Below, piece after piece: positions 34,041-45,397 of a stretch of DNA of 64,000 nucleotides. The position numbers and the translations under genes are program-made. Below the pieces are notes generated by a model. It was not told where the DNA came from and made no database searches. It worked only from the letters and a program-made list of their open reading frames with translations. This DNA comes from Oncomelania hupensis (taxonomy: Eukaryota > Mollusca > Gastropoda > Littorinimorpha > Pomatiopsidae), in contig CM072511.1 in NCBI GenBank assembly GCA_036898135.1, forward strand, positions 35,072,627-35,136,626. Reading direction: 5' to 3'. The first letter of the stretch is position 1. Each line of letters starts with the position of its first letter.

Positions 34041-34099
34041 CACAGACAATAAGTGGGTAAACGTCAGTAGTACTGGCGTTTGCCCACTTATTGTCTGTG
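34041..34099. repeat. 23-bp inverted repeat (hairpin)
   Basis: Arms 34041-34063 and 34077-34099 pair with one mismatch (CACAGACAATAAGTGGG and its inverse). It lies just upstream of the S2 palindrome. Confidence 0.95.
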
Positions 34100-34127
34100 T
34101 CACAGATACCTAATGGTTAATTTCAGT

Positions 34128-34460
34128 AACCCACCGCGTTGCTCAACGGAAAGAGTGTCCGCCCGGTACTCCCGATAACCAAGGTCAAAGACCTTGATAT
34201 ATAAAGACATGCCATGAGGCCCACTTCAACTCATGGCATGTCTTTATATATCAAGGTCTTTGACCTTGGTTATCGGGAGTACCGGGCGGACACTCTTTCC
34301 GTTGAGCATTTAACGCGGCCACCTTTTCGATGTTTATTTTAGCAGTATGATTGCTCTCTAGTGGTTCAGTGTTGATTTAGGTACCTATACCGTCATCCTA
34401 GGAATAGTAATCCCCATCTGCCCATATTGCCAGTGCAGTGGCGGGTGTAGACGTTAAACT
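34128..34460 (+). mobile_element. SINE family S2 with duplicated, inverted tRNA head
   Basis: The head GCTCAACGGAAAGAG... occurs twice as an inverted pair (see the palindrome entry). The body 34310-34460 matches 38441-38560 in reverse and ends GTGTAGACGTTAAAC. Its end lies 24 bases before peroxidase exon e. Confidence 0.8.
34141..34307. repeat. Perfect 78-bp inverted repeat with 11-base loop
   Basis: 34141-34218 and 34230-34307 are exact reverse complements. The arms carry a tRNA-like sequence, so both strands of the arms contain A-box-like motifs. Confidence 0.97.
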
Positions 34461-34484
34461 TCAATGTTCCTTTATTGTTTTCAG

Positions 34485-34654
34485 GTCAGTAGACGACGTG
34501 GATTTGTTTACCGGAGCCATCTGCGAGCCTTCGCTAGAAAACGCCGTGGTGGGGCCTACCCTGGCTTGTCTCATCGGCCGGCAGTTCGCAGACTTGAAAT
34601 TCGGAGATCGGTTCTTCTACAAATCCACTGGGAAATTCGAAGGCTTTAGTCGAG
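34485..34654 (+). CDS. Haem peroxidase exon e
   Basis: The acceptor is GTTTTCAG and the donor GTGTGT; the exon enters in phase 2 and leaves in phase 1. It encodes SVDDVDLFTGAICE, then VGPTLACLIGRQFADLK and GDRFFY, matching the VDDIDLF...GPTfaCIIaxQF...GDRFWY block that closes the family's haem pocket. The Cys in LACLIG is at the conserved position. The acceptor lies only about 24 bases after the end of a SINE (family S2), so retroposon sequence forms the end of this intron. Confidence 0.95.
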
Positions 34655-34938
34655 GTGTGTAACAGTTTCTTCTTGTTTGAATGTTTCCTTCCCCCCTCTT
34701 ACCCCAAGCCTAATTGAAGTTAATCTGACGAATAAAGCATTAGAGAATCCTTTTATCCCAAATCCCGCTTATCATGCCTCTTCCAATGTCCCATTTCCTT
34801 TGCATCGTCTTCTCCTCCTCCTCCTCCTCCTTTTCTTTCTCCTCTATCTCCTCCTTCTTCTCTGCTTGTGTATTAAGTTAAACGTGATGTATTTAATGTA
34901 ATGTTATGAAGACTTGGTAATTCATGCATAACGTGTAG

Positions 34939-34972
34939 CCAAAGAGTTTAGTAAAAATAATAAACTCTTTGG
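34939..34972. repeat. 12-bp perfect hairpin in the peroxidase intron
   Basis: CCAAAGAGTTTA and its inverse are separated by ten bases. The pair is flanked by direct GTGTAGCC repeats. Confidence 0.9.
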
Positions 34973-35267
34973 TGTAGCCCAGATCGTGTGTACTAGATTA
35001 TGGGTGTGGTGGCGAACAGAAGAGAGGGTTCGCTATTGTTGTTTCCATTTCTTCCTTTGTTAACACTCAGTTTTGTTGCTCAGTATATTTCTTTGTCACA
35101 CAGTGTTTGGAGCCTGATAAGACATTCCAAGTAGGATGTACGCCACGGCACGATCAGCTACACTTTATGTGTGTGCTTGAGCGGGGGTGTCGTGTGGGTG
35201 TGGGTGGGTGGGTGCGTGCGTGCGTGTGTATTGGTTCATTAATTGGTTCACTTTCTATAAATTCCAG

Positions 35268-35373
35268 ATCAAATGCAGTTCATTCAATCTACCACACTGA
35301 CTGGGCTGTTGTGTGCCAACTCGCATTCCTTGGACTCGGTGCAACAAAATCCTTTCCTGCCTCTGTCACCACA
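35268..35373 (+). CDS. Haem peroxidase exon f
   Basis: The exon is framed by ATTCCAG and GTAAGT; it enters in phase 1 and leaves in phase 2. The split codon with the previous exon gives Asp, and the exon reads DQMQFIQSTTLTGLLCANS followed by SLDSVQQNPFL. This is the family's TxxQLxxIRKxSLARxICDN...VQxxxF region with the conserved Cys. I chose this frame because it is the only one that joins both neighbours without a stop. Confidence 0.88.
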
Positions 35374-36213
35374 GTAAGTATTCAATCAGTTCTCAGCAAA
35401 CGTACAGCATTGATCTGTTTCAACGGACATAAGGTATTTACAAGTGTTGTTTCAACGGACACAATTTAAGCTTATTTACAAGTGCTGTTTCAACGGACAT
35501 AATGTATTTTACAAGTGCTGTTTGCTGCACCCACTGAAAAAATAAATAAATAAACTGTCTTCATCTTATTATTTAGTAAAGTGCTTTTTAAAAAAAAAAA
35601 AGACATGAATAAATAAAACATTTGTTTTGTTTTTTTCTCGTGAGGAGATTTATTTTTCATTGGGAATAATACGCTGTGATACAGGAAATTTACGATTATT
35701 TAACTTAAAGGACAGAGTATTAAGAATGTTTATTTTTGGTGACGAGTTTTATTTTGAAAAATTGCGTTATGGTAACATTAAAACGTGATATGATGGGTAA
35801 TTGTTGTACAGTCCAACCACTAAACTTTGGATTATTTTTTTTAATTTAATTAGTTGGTTTTTTTTTTTTGGGGGGGGGGGGAAGCTGGGGGTGGGGGGAG
35901 GGTTGTTAGCGTCTCTCCCTTGTTTTGTAAACAAACAATTGTGCCTGCTATCCTATACGCACACATTCGCTGTTTTGCTAGTTTTAAGAGCGACAGCACA
36001 TAAACAATTTAATGTTATCGATTTCATATTGAAATCGTACTTTAGGAAGGGGCTTAATCAAATTTGTCGGTGGAGAAGGCAGGAGAGAGCAGCGCCATTA
36101 AAAGGCTGACTAGTCCGGTGTGGGGGACGAGAACTACAAACTTATCTAAGGGAAGCAACTGGTGTTAAGAGGAAGGATGATGATGTTTGTGCTAGTCTGC
36201 CTCCCCTATACGC
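35374..36213. other. Peroxidase intron with local triplication
   Basis: GTGTTGTTTCAACGGACA-like phrases recur near 35405-35515 (TTTCAACGGACAyAA followed by TTACAAGTG). A G run lies near 35869-35900. Confidence 0.6.
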
Positions 36214-36410
<197 letters not shown>

Positions 36411-36933
36411 AGTGTAGCAGAGTGGTTAGAGGGTAGCTACAATGATCGCCATGCATGCAGAAGAAGCAGCTAGAGTTCGTAACTCGACGATGATGGCGAC
36501 GGGGAGTTTTATTGTGTAACAGGAGTCGACATTTCTGTAAAGAATCGTTTACTCTGTTGTCTACTTCCTCCCGTGTCATCGCAGTGATAGGTTGAAGAAC
36601 TCAGCGGTCATTGTGGCAGAAAGGGAGATGATTGGCTCAAATAAACATGCATTGGTACATTAATTTTTGTTTGGATCGGGTGTCTGGGATGTTTAAGAGT
36701 GATGCTGTAGCTGATTTAGTGTCTTGGACGGCATCAGATAAGATACTGAGTAGATCTCTGAGCTGACAAATGAGCTTTGCAAGAACAGTTCAATTTTTTT
36801 GCATTTCTTCTTATTCTTTCCACTTTTTTTTTTTATCCTTCCTTCTCCTCTGACATGTATCTTTCTCTTGCCTCTTCTCATCTTCTCTTCGATTGGTCTT
36901 CATGATCAAATTGTTTTCTTTTCATTGTTTCAG

Positions 36934-37030
36934 AAATCCAGCAGAACCTTGCAGTCCTCATAGATCTTCGTTCATGAGCTTAGAGCCGTGGAGAACCGAG
37001 CTAATCAACTTGTTGCATAACATTTCGTAA
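36934..37030 (+). CDS. Haem peroxidase terminal exon with stop codon
   Basis: The acceptor is TTGTTTCAG at the end of 36933. One base completes a Gln codon begun in the previous exon, then 31 residues follow (NPAEPCS ... MSLEPWRTEL) up to TAA at 37028-37030. The NPxxxCS...L..W pattern is the usual C-terminal end of animal haem peroxidase domains, so the protein ends with the domain and has no C-terminal VWC module as in full peroxidasin. A possible ATTAAA polyadenylation signal lies at 37166-37171; this is only a weak guess. Confidence 0.82.
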
Positions 37031-37277
37031 CATATTGAGAGAGAGAGAAAACTTAACTGAAATGACACATTACTGATGCTATTATAAATGGGACTCGTGT
37101 AACAAGTATAAAATTAATTTATAGTACTCTTGTTATTCGTTTCAAAATTATTTAAAACGGCTATCATTAAACGTGTTCTAATTTGTTTCTTCCTACCTCC
37201 GTTTACAAAGCAATATTTTACATAATTTTGGTAATAACACAGAGATATTCACATGTTAAAATATATCTTTCGCGTGT

Positions 37278-37925
37278 GTGTTTGTGTGTGTGCGGGTGCG
37301 TGTGTGCATCATCAGTTTTGCCACCAGAGGTAGACTACAGTTACTGCAGTGTAATAGCTTGATGTCTCTGTACTACCCTCAGGAATGCAGTTGGCGGTGG
37401 TGTAGCCTATGCAACCACTCACCAGAGACTGTATCGCAAGGGCTGAATGGGTGTACACGCTACCAAACGTTCTATCAGACTGTGCGTGACAGAATTGTTG
37501 ATGGTGTATTTTCGAACATTTCTATAGATAGTCACATCATTATGAGCAGATCATCAAAGGCACTTGCCTAACCCCCAGAGCATGTTCGTTGTTGACCCCG
37601 ATGCCTGTGTCACCACTGCCGTTTAGATATCACAGTCATCAACCGCAGCAGCCGTGAAGTTTTCATTACAGAAGTGGAGGTGCCATTCGATGCTTTCAGT
37701 AATACATAGCATGCTAACTAAGCAACCTGCCATTGTGCATGGAAATCAACAACTTGGGGTTTGCATGCAGGACTTATTCTGATCTTAGGCAGCCTTGGTA
37801 ACGTTCATAGCAGAGATGTATCTGGACTGAAAGTGATAGACGTGAGGAAATACACAGCAAAATGACTAACCAAATATCTTAGTATCAGTGCCATTATTGG
37901 GTCCTTTCGACTCTGGCAAAAGAGA
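37278..37925 (+). pseudogene. Decayed LINE C-terminus of restriction-like-endonuclease type
   Basis: In shifted frames it reads CNHSPETVSQGLNGC with TVRDRIVDGVF, then DITVINRSSREVFITEVEVPFDAF, then SGLKVIDV and YLSISAIIGSFRLWQKRC. This order (Cys/His motif, PD...E/D-type block, closing Arg-Cys) is that of R2/NeSL-type non-LTR elements. It lies about 250 bases beyond the peroxidase stop. Confidence 0.5.
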
Positions 37926-38265
37926 TGTGGTGACGATAATTACATGTATGTATATAATCTTTACTGCATTGAACTTGAATATTCTCTATGTAATCAGTAT
38001 GAAATAGGTACTGTATTGCATACATAGTCCAATCTACTTTGTACACGATTAAACCTATGTAATCTGTACTGCATTTTGTATGTATTCTGTCCTGTATTTA
38101 CTATATAATTTGTACTGAATGATGTATGCCCTGTGGATTGCACTGCATAGTTAAGTTAGGAAGCATTTTGTAAGTTTAATTCGGTATTAATTGACTTGTT
38201 TTGCTACTTAGCATAATTTTTTTTTAATGTCATTGTTTTTTCAGTGGCGATTGTGTGTGTATGTG

Positions 38266-38266
38266 T

Positions 38267-38313
<47 letters not shown>
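38266..38313. repeat. GT microsatellite
   Basis: GT run, about 23 units. Confidence 0.95.
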
Positions 38314-38315
<2 letters not shown>

Positions 38316-38440
38316 GGGGAAGGGTTGGAACAATGGTATGTAATTAAAATCAAATAATATCTTTCATTTGTATTTATATATTCATGTTATAATGATAGTT
38401 GTTCCCAGTTAGTGCACGACATGTTTAGAAGAACATTAAG

Positions 38441-38662
38441 GTTTAACGTCTACACCCACCATTGGCGATATGGCAGACGGGGATAACCATCCTAGGGAAG
38501 GAGGGGTAGGGACCTGAATCAACATTGAACCACCAAAGCAATCATACTGCTAAAATGGACAGTAAAAATTGCCACATTTTATATCGCCCACCACGGGATT
38601 CAAACCTGGGCCATCGGTGTGCCAGGCGAACGCTCTACCAATTGAGCTACTGCGGTGGGCCG
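38441..38662 (-). mobile_element. SINE family S2, intact copy
   Basis: The tRNA-like head at 38585-38662 has a 7-bp acceptor-type pairing (GCCCACC with GGTGGGC) and A/B boxes. The body matches 34310-34460. The anticodon arm does not pair, so it is a SINE head and not a tRNA gene. Confidence 0.85.
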
Positions 38663-39895
38663 AAACGACATGTTTATATTACATTATGTTTAATGCGGAG
38701 TGGGAACTGAAAGCAATGAGGAACTGTTGCCTGTATGAAATGATTAGCCTTTACAATAATTACTTCCCGTGTTCAAGCAGAATGCCTTGATTCGGTTGTT
38801 TTCATTATCTTCTTTAATTCGGGTGATGTTTTACTGTATAATGCTTTAGAGAACCAGGATAAATTTGCAAAATGTTTGTGTGGTGTATGTGTGTGTGTGA
38901 TTATGTTTAGACGGCGTTCGTGTGATAATTATGACCTTGAAAATCTAAATACGTTTTTTTGACACATTTCGTTATGCTGACGTCAAAACAATGATCCGTC
39001 AGGGTTAGGGTTAGCGTTGGATCACTTAAAAGTACTTTAAAGAGGGGACGAAAGATGACCCGTTGTCAACACGGCGTAGGTGGCGTGTCATAAGTGTCAC
39101 AACGACGCCGTCTAAACAAGTATGTGTGTGTGGCGATGTAGAAACGCCGTTATTTTTTATACTCTACGTTCTCTTGACGGAATCGTTATTTTGACGTCAA
39201 AACGGTGTTTCGTAAGGGTTTGGGTTAGGGTTAGCGTCAAAAAATGGACAATTTTTTTATAATGTCAAAACAACGTAGTCATAACAACGGTTTGGGAAGG
39301 GAAGAGGGGAGGGGTGGTCGCTTGCGCGGGTGCGTGCCGCATTTTGAAATGAAATTTATGATCCGGTATAGGCCGATCGCTTCATACTCCAGGGAAGAAG
39401 GATAAAGAGAGATAAACGTCGTAGTTTTTACTTTTATCGATGTTTGGATATAGTAGTTGTTTCCCTTTCTTAGAGAAGTAGCGGTGCTGATTATGCTTTG
39501 CCCAAGTCTAAAGCATTATTGCCCTTTAAGCAATATAAATATTATATTCCACAGTCACAAAACCGCAATTTTTTTTTCTAAAAACGTCAGAAAGCTATTC
39601 GTGTTTTGCTCCATTTAACACAAGTTCACCTCCTTGAGTTCAGCTTCAGATTTCTAATGTTAATTGTTATTCGGCTTCTTCCAAGATAGAAGTAATCTAA
39701 AATTACATAAACGTTACAAGGTAAGATAAACTGATACCTCGTTACTAAGTTATGGTAGCCTATAATTACCCATCACTTTTTGTGTTTTGTTTTCGTGGTG
39801 TTCAAAGAAGTAAAGTCAAAATTGAGTATCAATTTAAATGGCTTCATTTTGTAATGGAATTGGCTTGGACAGGGGAAAAAAGTAAACAAAATCTG

Positions 39896-39896
<1 letters not shown>

Positions 39897-39943
<47 letters not shown>

Positions 39944-39950
39944 AATAATA
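39897..39950. repeat. GAT/AAT tail of the L2-like LINE
   Basis: GAT units then AAT units next to the LINE 3' end. Confidence 0.9.
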
Positions 39951-41400
39951 ATGAGTATTTATATAGCGCTGTTTCCTAATGACATCAGTTCAAAGCGCAG
40001 TTCTCACGCATTTACAACATCAAAACGCCTATGTCTATGAAAAGAAGTGAAACAAAAACGATACACCCAGAACTTATCGCATGGCGTAATACAAACATGA
40101 GAAAGAATATTTACAAGTGAACTATAAAAGACGAGGGAGGGATGGATAGAATGAGAGCAGCTAAGGAGTGAGAGGGATGGGGGCGTGCAGTGTGACGGCG
40201 GTGGTCTGAATCAGAAAAGAAGGAATGATGATGGTGATGGGAGGCGATATCACCCAATTTTAAGGCAGAAATTAGTTTTCAAATTGGACATGGAACTTAG
40301 AACTTTGGAACTTTGTCCTTTTATTTCACATAACATGAGGACTTGAAATTGGCTATGTTGTGAGAGCTGCGAAGAGAGAGAGGACGATAGTTCCAAGTTG
40401 AAGGACCAAGCACTGATCGAGAAGGATCGACAGCCGGCAGGTAAGAGTTTGTAGCGGGGTATTTGTAGCATGCGGGTGTCAGAGGAAGAACGAAGATTTC
40501 TAGATGGCTTGTAGACGTGAAAGTTCTGGGTGAGACAAGGGCTAATCCATGGACGCACTTGTAACAGTACAGATTTGTTAGGTAATCCTCTGAAATACAG
40601 GTAGCCAGTGGAGAGAATGAAGGAGGGTTGTTATATGATCAGTTTGTTTTTTTCACTTTGAGAACCAGACGAGCGGATGAACGGAAGAGGAAGGGAGTCC
40701 AGCGCCAGAAGAGAGTTACAGTAGTCCAAGCGTGACAGGACAAGAGAGGAAATGAGTTTGGCTGTAGCGTCAGTGATCAGGTGCTTGCGGACAATATACG
40801 GAGCTGAAAATTGAATTGCATGTTTGACAGGTTTTGCGGATGAATTCTGACATGGAGAGGGTATCGTCAAGGATGACGCCAAGATTTTTGACAGAATACG
40901 AAATAGGACTATGGCCGAGAGTGTCTACTGGGGAAAAAAAACAGGTTGTGTTTGGTACCCGTGAGCATAACTTCAGTTTTGCTAGCATTGAGCTGAAGCT
41001 TGTTAAAGCAGTCATCCAGTTAGTAATGTTTTCAAAGCAGTCAGACGTTTTGGTCAGAATAGATGGAAGGTTTTGAGAAGTGTCACTGGTGTTTTTTAAT
41101 TGTGTATCGTCTGCGTAGAAATGGTGGAAAGCGTAATGGTTTTCGATGATCTGAGACAGAGGAGATGTGTAAATGGTGAATAGAACAGGGTCTAGAACTG
41201 ACCCTTGTGATGTTGTTGTTGTTGGAAACAACCCCTGAGGAACACCGAAGACAAGTCTGGACGGTTCAGAAATGCAGTTGTCGATGCAGACAGATTGGAA
41301 ACGATCAGAGAGGTAGGAATGGAACCAGCTTAGGGCACAGTCCTTTATTCCAAAAGAGTTCTCAAGGCGCTGAAGGAAAGGAAACTCCTAATTGATTATA
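39943..41400 (-). pseudogene. L2-like LINE, 5'-truncated, RT and C-terminal parts decayed
   Basis: On the - strand the pieces read TSQGSVLDPVLFTIYTSPLS, then FYADDTQL (RT catalytic box, near 41120), then NLGVILDDTLS. Further on are SSLVLSRLDYCNSLL and the C-terminal YKPSRNLRSSSDTRML typical of L2/CR1-group elements. Frames shift several times, so it is dead. The 3' terminal segment 39960-40010 and a GAT/AAT tail are kept. Confidence 0.85.
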
Positions 41401-41449
41401 CCGCAGTGTAAGCTAAGAATACTCTCAAAATATATTTGGGGGTTAAATG

Positions 41450-41969
41450 GTATTATTACATTACGTGATTATTGCTTTAGGTCCAGCGGACTCTTCCGAG
41501 CCAAATCAGGACCGGACAACCCCCGATCCGCATAAAAGATCTGCTGAAACAACCCTAGTGGTAAAACTGAAAGCTCTCCACCAGCCAGTCACTTTCCAAT
41601 AAAGACATCCCACGCAGGGGACGCTGAGGCTATACTCTAATTTATCGAAACCCCGTTTACAAAAACAAAATAGAATACAAACATCATTATAAATTATCAA
41701 CAAAACGCGTACATATAAAATGCCTACAGTGCTAAATAATAACATCATAGGAAGCCCTCGTGACCACCTGGCAGAAAGCGTCCAATATTCCCAAGCTGAT
41801 CCAACAGACCTCAAAGACAAATTAGGAGTTTTGTCCCGGAAGAGTTTTCAAGAAAAAAGGTAGGTGACTGGTCTAGCGAAGATAGTATAGCAGATTGATA
41901 GAACAGAGCAGGAGTGAGAAATAACAAATGAGAAAGACAGCGACAGTGGGAATTTAATGCACTAAATTT
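41450..41969 (-). mobile_element. R1 retroposon starting at the predicted TATA-driven start
   Basis: It is flanked by GGTTAAATG at 41441-41449 and 41970-41978. On its own strand it begins AAATTTAGTGC, which in full-length copies lies 25 bases after the first T of the TATA box. It has the full body, 3' hairpin and ATGTA-type tail. Confidence 0.85.
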
Positions 41970-42056
41970 GGTTAAATGTATGGCTGCATCATTTAATCGT
42001 TGACTTTGGTTGGCTTGTACACTGTTTTTGTAACTGTTGTGCTTTGCCACCCCACC

Positions 42057-42059
<3 letters not shown>

Positions 42060-42113
<54 letters not shown>
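42060..42113. repeat. CT microsatellite
   Basis: An uninterrupted CT run. Confidence 0.95.
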
Positions 42114-42116
<3 letters not shown>

Positions 42117-42336
42117 CTATCATTCCTGAGATTCATATCATGTACCCGGCCGTTTAATGGCGGTTTGTGATGCTCGGTATGGAGTACTGTACACCACCCT
42201 CCTCACCATCCTCCATTCCCCCTACCCTCATGTAGCTTCCCTCCGTCCTAGCAGGCTGTAGGTCTGCGATGACTGGGTATAGAGTGTCTGAGCCTGCTTG
42301 ATGTACACTCCATGCATGTGAGCAGGTCGTTGTGTA

Positions 42337-42802
42337 TGACGGCCTTCTAGCGGCAAAACCTGATAATTTCAAATATCAAGAGATAATTACAAATATCATG
42401 GGATAATTAGAGCTACAATAATCTGTGACATATTTACAAGTAACACGTAAACATTTTAGTTATCAAGTGAAAATTAAAATTTTCGGATTTGGCGCATTTC
42501 CAGACGGATTGCTAAGGCCAGGCCTGAAAATTAAACATGACCACGCGAAGATAATTGTAATTTTTCAATGATAATTGTAATTATCCTTTAATGATTGTAA
42601 TTATCCTAAGATATTTGTAATTATCTCATGATATTTGTAATTATAAGATTTTTGGCGCTAGGAAAGCTAATAATACACTAATAATTATTAGTTAACACTG
42701 CATGTGGATTACCGGTATCTCTGTAAATTAAACAGAACACGTGTTAATTTCAATAATCTCGTGAAATTGGTAACTCGCGGTTTTGGCGTTAGTAGGCCGT
42801 CA
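42337..42802. mobile_element. TA-flanked MITE with palindromic AT repeats, copy 1
   Basis: The ends are TGACGGCCTTCTAGCGGCAAAAC and the near-inverse GTAGGCCGTCA, each next to TA. The interior is built of GATAATTNNAATTATC-like units. The right half is collinear with the copy at 45398-46111. Confidence 0.75.
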
Positions 42803-43685
42803 TAGTTGTGCCTCGGCAGGCTCAGCAACGCTGTGGCAATGGCGTGGTGTGGCTGCCAGACGTGGGTTGACCTTTGCACACCGGAAAGAACACACTTCCG
42901 CTCGCAGGCTTTCTTCTCCTCATTGGCTTGACACTGACAAACACTTGCACGCCAAGAACGGCTCAAAAGAACAAGGATAAGATACGAGAAGAAGATGGGG
43001 CTCGGTTAGAATACAAAGGGTTTAGAGTAGAGCAGGCCCGTGCTTAAAAGACGATGGCTTCATAGAAGATGATGGCACATGGTCGTGAGTGTGCATGTGT
43101 GTGTGTGTGTAGGTGTGTCTGTGTGTGTGAGAGAGAGAGAGAGTGAGAGAGAGCGCTATGTACATGGATAGGATAAGGGGAAAGGGGCGGGCGCAGAATA
43201 TGAATTAAATACTAAATATAATATTTTATTCTTAATAGTCTCAAAGAAGCGAGGATAGTAGAAAATATGAAAGGACGAAAATTCAAGTTGTGTGTGTCTG
43301 TGTGTGAGAGAGAGAGAGACAGAGAGAGAGAGAGTCTTGTGAGTGAAGTAGTTTTGTTTGTAGTCTGCTTATGCGTGTGTGTGCGCGCGCGCATTTGTGT
43401 CTGAGAGAGAGAGGAGGATAATCATCTATTTTTCATACCTTATGAATGAGGGATGCGGAAGAAAGAAAGAGAAGAGAAGTTTATTCTCGGGAATGATAAG
43501 GCATGAGGCGATAAAGGGACAAAGAACGAGATCGTGTATCATGGGAAACTAAGTCAGCTTGCGTGTAAGATTAAACCACGAGCAAACTCAAGGTTTAACT
43601 TTTGCTGTGAATGAACCGCGGTAGTTGTGGTTGGTGATGATTGGAGAGGTGGTGGCAATGATCGTGAAAATGATAAGGCTGTAGA
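42803..43685. other. Intergenic, GT/GA-rich, no gene
   Basis: Short TGTG and GAGA runs at 43095-43150 and 43290-43410; no coding signature. Confidence 0.5.
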
Positions 43686-43908
43686 AGATCCTATCCTATC
43701 CTATCCTATCCCGTAACTCGGAGGTCGTAGGGGCACAACAGATGATCGTTTAACCAATTAACGTACTCCATCTTTCTCTGTCCTCAGCAACCCTGATTGT
43801 TTCGCTCAGTGTCAAACGAGTCCATTCTCGAATGTTGTCCTCCAACCTCTTTTTCGGTCTCCCTCCTCCTCTACCTCCCTGTACTGTGCATTGCAGGATG
43901 GGCTGTAG
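43686..43908 (-). pseudogene. RTE-like LINE C-terminus with GGATA tail
   Basis: On the - strand it reads LEDNIREWTRLTLSETIRVAEDREKW over shifts and ends with TATCC repeats (43689-43710) and GTAACTCGG. An S1 SINE AAT tail starts at its 5' side. Confidence 0.75.
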
Positions 43909-43911
43909 AAG

Positions 43912-43986
<75 letters not shown>

Positions 43987-44370
43987 GAAGCTATATATGC
44001 GCTTTTCCCCAAATTACCTATCAGGCCCAAAACGCGGCGATCTGTACCAACATACCCGCTCACATGTTTCACCCACTCTCACGATCACACACACAACACC
44101 TTTCACGCAAACATGTGGTAAAGGCAGGGAGATCGCTATATTAGAAGAGGGAAAGGAAAACGAATTTGTATTTTTGGGCATTTTTTTATTGACGGCATCC
44201 AACACCATTATTGAAGACAGATAGGAAACCGCAGTACCCGAAGAAAGCCCTTGGTGACCTGAATAGTCTCGTACTTAAATCACGTAAGTTCGTCCCTTGC
44301 CTGGAATCGAACCAGCTACTTTCGGAATAGGAAACCACCTCGCTATAAACTGAGCTAGCAGGAAACCCCA
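43912..44370 (-). mobile_element. SINE family S1, full-length copy
   Basis: It has the same parts as the copy at 341-780 in reverse: AAT repeat at 43912-43984, the GCGC terminal segment, the body, and a tRNA-like head ending near 44370 with GGTTCGATTCC-type B-box. Confidence 0.85.
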
Positions 44371-45397
44371 GCTAACGAGGTTTTCGATAGATGGGGGGGG
44401 GGGGGGGGGGTGAAGGTTGAGCCAAAGGCTGAGAGTGGTCTTTGCTGGAACCCTGCTGTAAGCAGAGGGGCATGCGGCACTGACCAAGTGGAATGGATCC
44501 GCGATAGCAAAAAGAAAGTGGTTCCTCGAAAGCATAGCAGTAGCAGTACTAGCCTACAGCCCATGTATCATAGACAGAAGTGTGGGATCAGACTACGTCT
44601 CTAGGCGAAGCGAACCGGCCGCTCAAACGGTAATTCCCAGACAGCGCACCAACGAACCTATAACCTCTTCATTTACATCGAAAAAGGTCGTGCTATAGTC
44701 TACCTGGGAAGGCATTGACATAGACCAATTTTATTGTATGCAGTACGTTCACCTATCATATAGGCCTATATCGCTTAGATTTTAAGGGAAGATTACATGT
44801 GCGTTGTTCTCACTCGCGCGGTTTGAGAATAAGCAGTTTGAGCGACCGATTCGTTTCGCTGTCTGATCCCGCCCTTCCTGTTTACATAATACAAAATGGC
44901 TGTGTACCGCTACCGCTGCGCGATCGGGGATCCAATTTATTTATTATTTATTGTTTTTTTTTTTCTTTTCTTTATTTCTTTCGCGGACCCATCGTACTTG
45001 GTTAATGCCGCTGTGCTGTAACTGATGAGGTTGAGCTTCTTCTAGTCACACGCACAGAAAAAAAAAGATTGAGAAGAGAAGGGGTGGGGTACAGAGAAAA
45101 ATTATTGACTGTTACACCTATTATTTCTATCCATCACGGCGAGGAAAACACAAGGAGAGACTGTTGGGAGGTCATGATGGCAATGGAGCTCCTCGCTGCC
45201 TGGGAAAATCATAGTCGTGTTCGCACCATACCCCCACAAATGTGGAAAATGTTTTACAGCGTCTGAAAATGAGGATGCCGCCGATAAAACGATTATTACA
45301 GCAACCATATAACATAAGGTTACAACGGTACATCTCATTCTAAGGAAAACCTTGCCGAACACCGAATAACCGTGCAGAAAAGGGAACTCGTAACTTA
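44371..45397. other. Intergenic, no gene recognised
   Basis: G run at 44393-44411; otherwise unique sequence. Confidence 0.5.

Larger units (their letters stand above)
37926..39896. other. Intergenic; SINE S2 and telomere-like short runs
   Basis: Besides S2, GGGTTAGGGTTAGCGT occurs near 39003 and again near 39222 within two related segments containing TGACGTCAAAAC. No gene is recognised. Confidence 0.5.

Noticed and set aside
38585..38662. Possible tRNA gene with a paired acceptor stem
   Set aside because: The anticodon arm and T-stem do not pair and the S2 SINE body follows directly.
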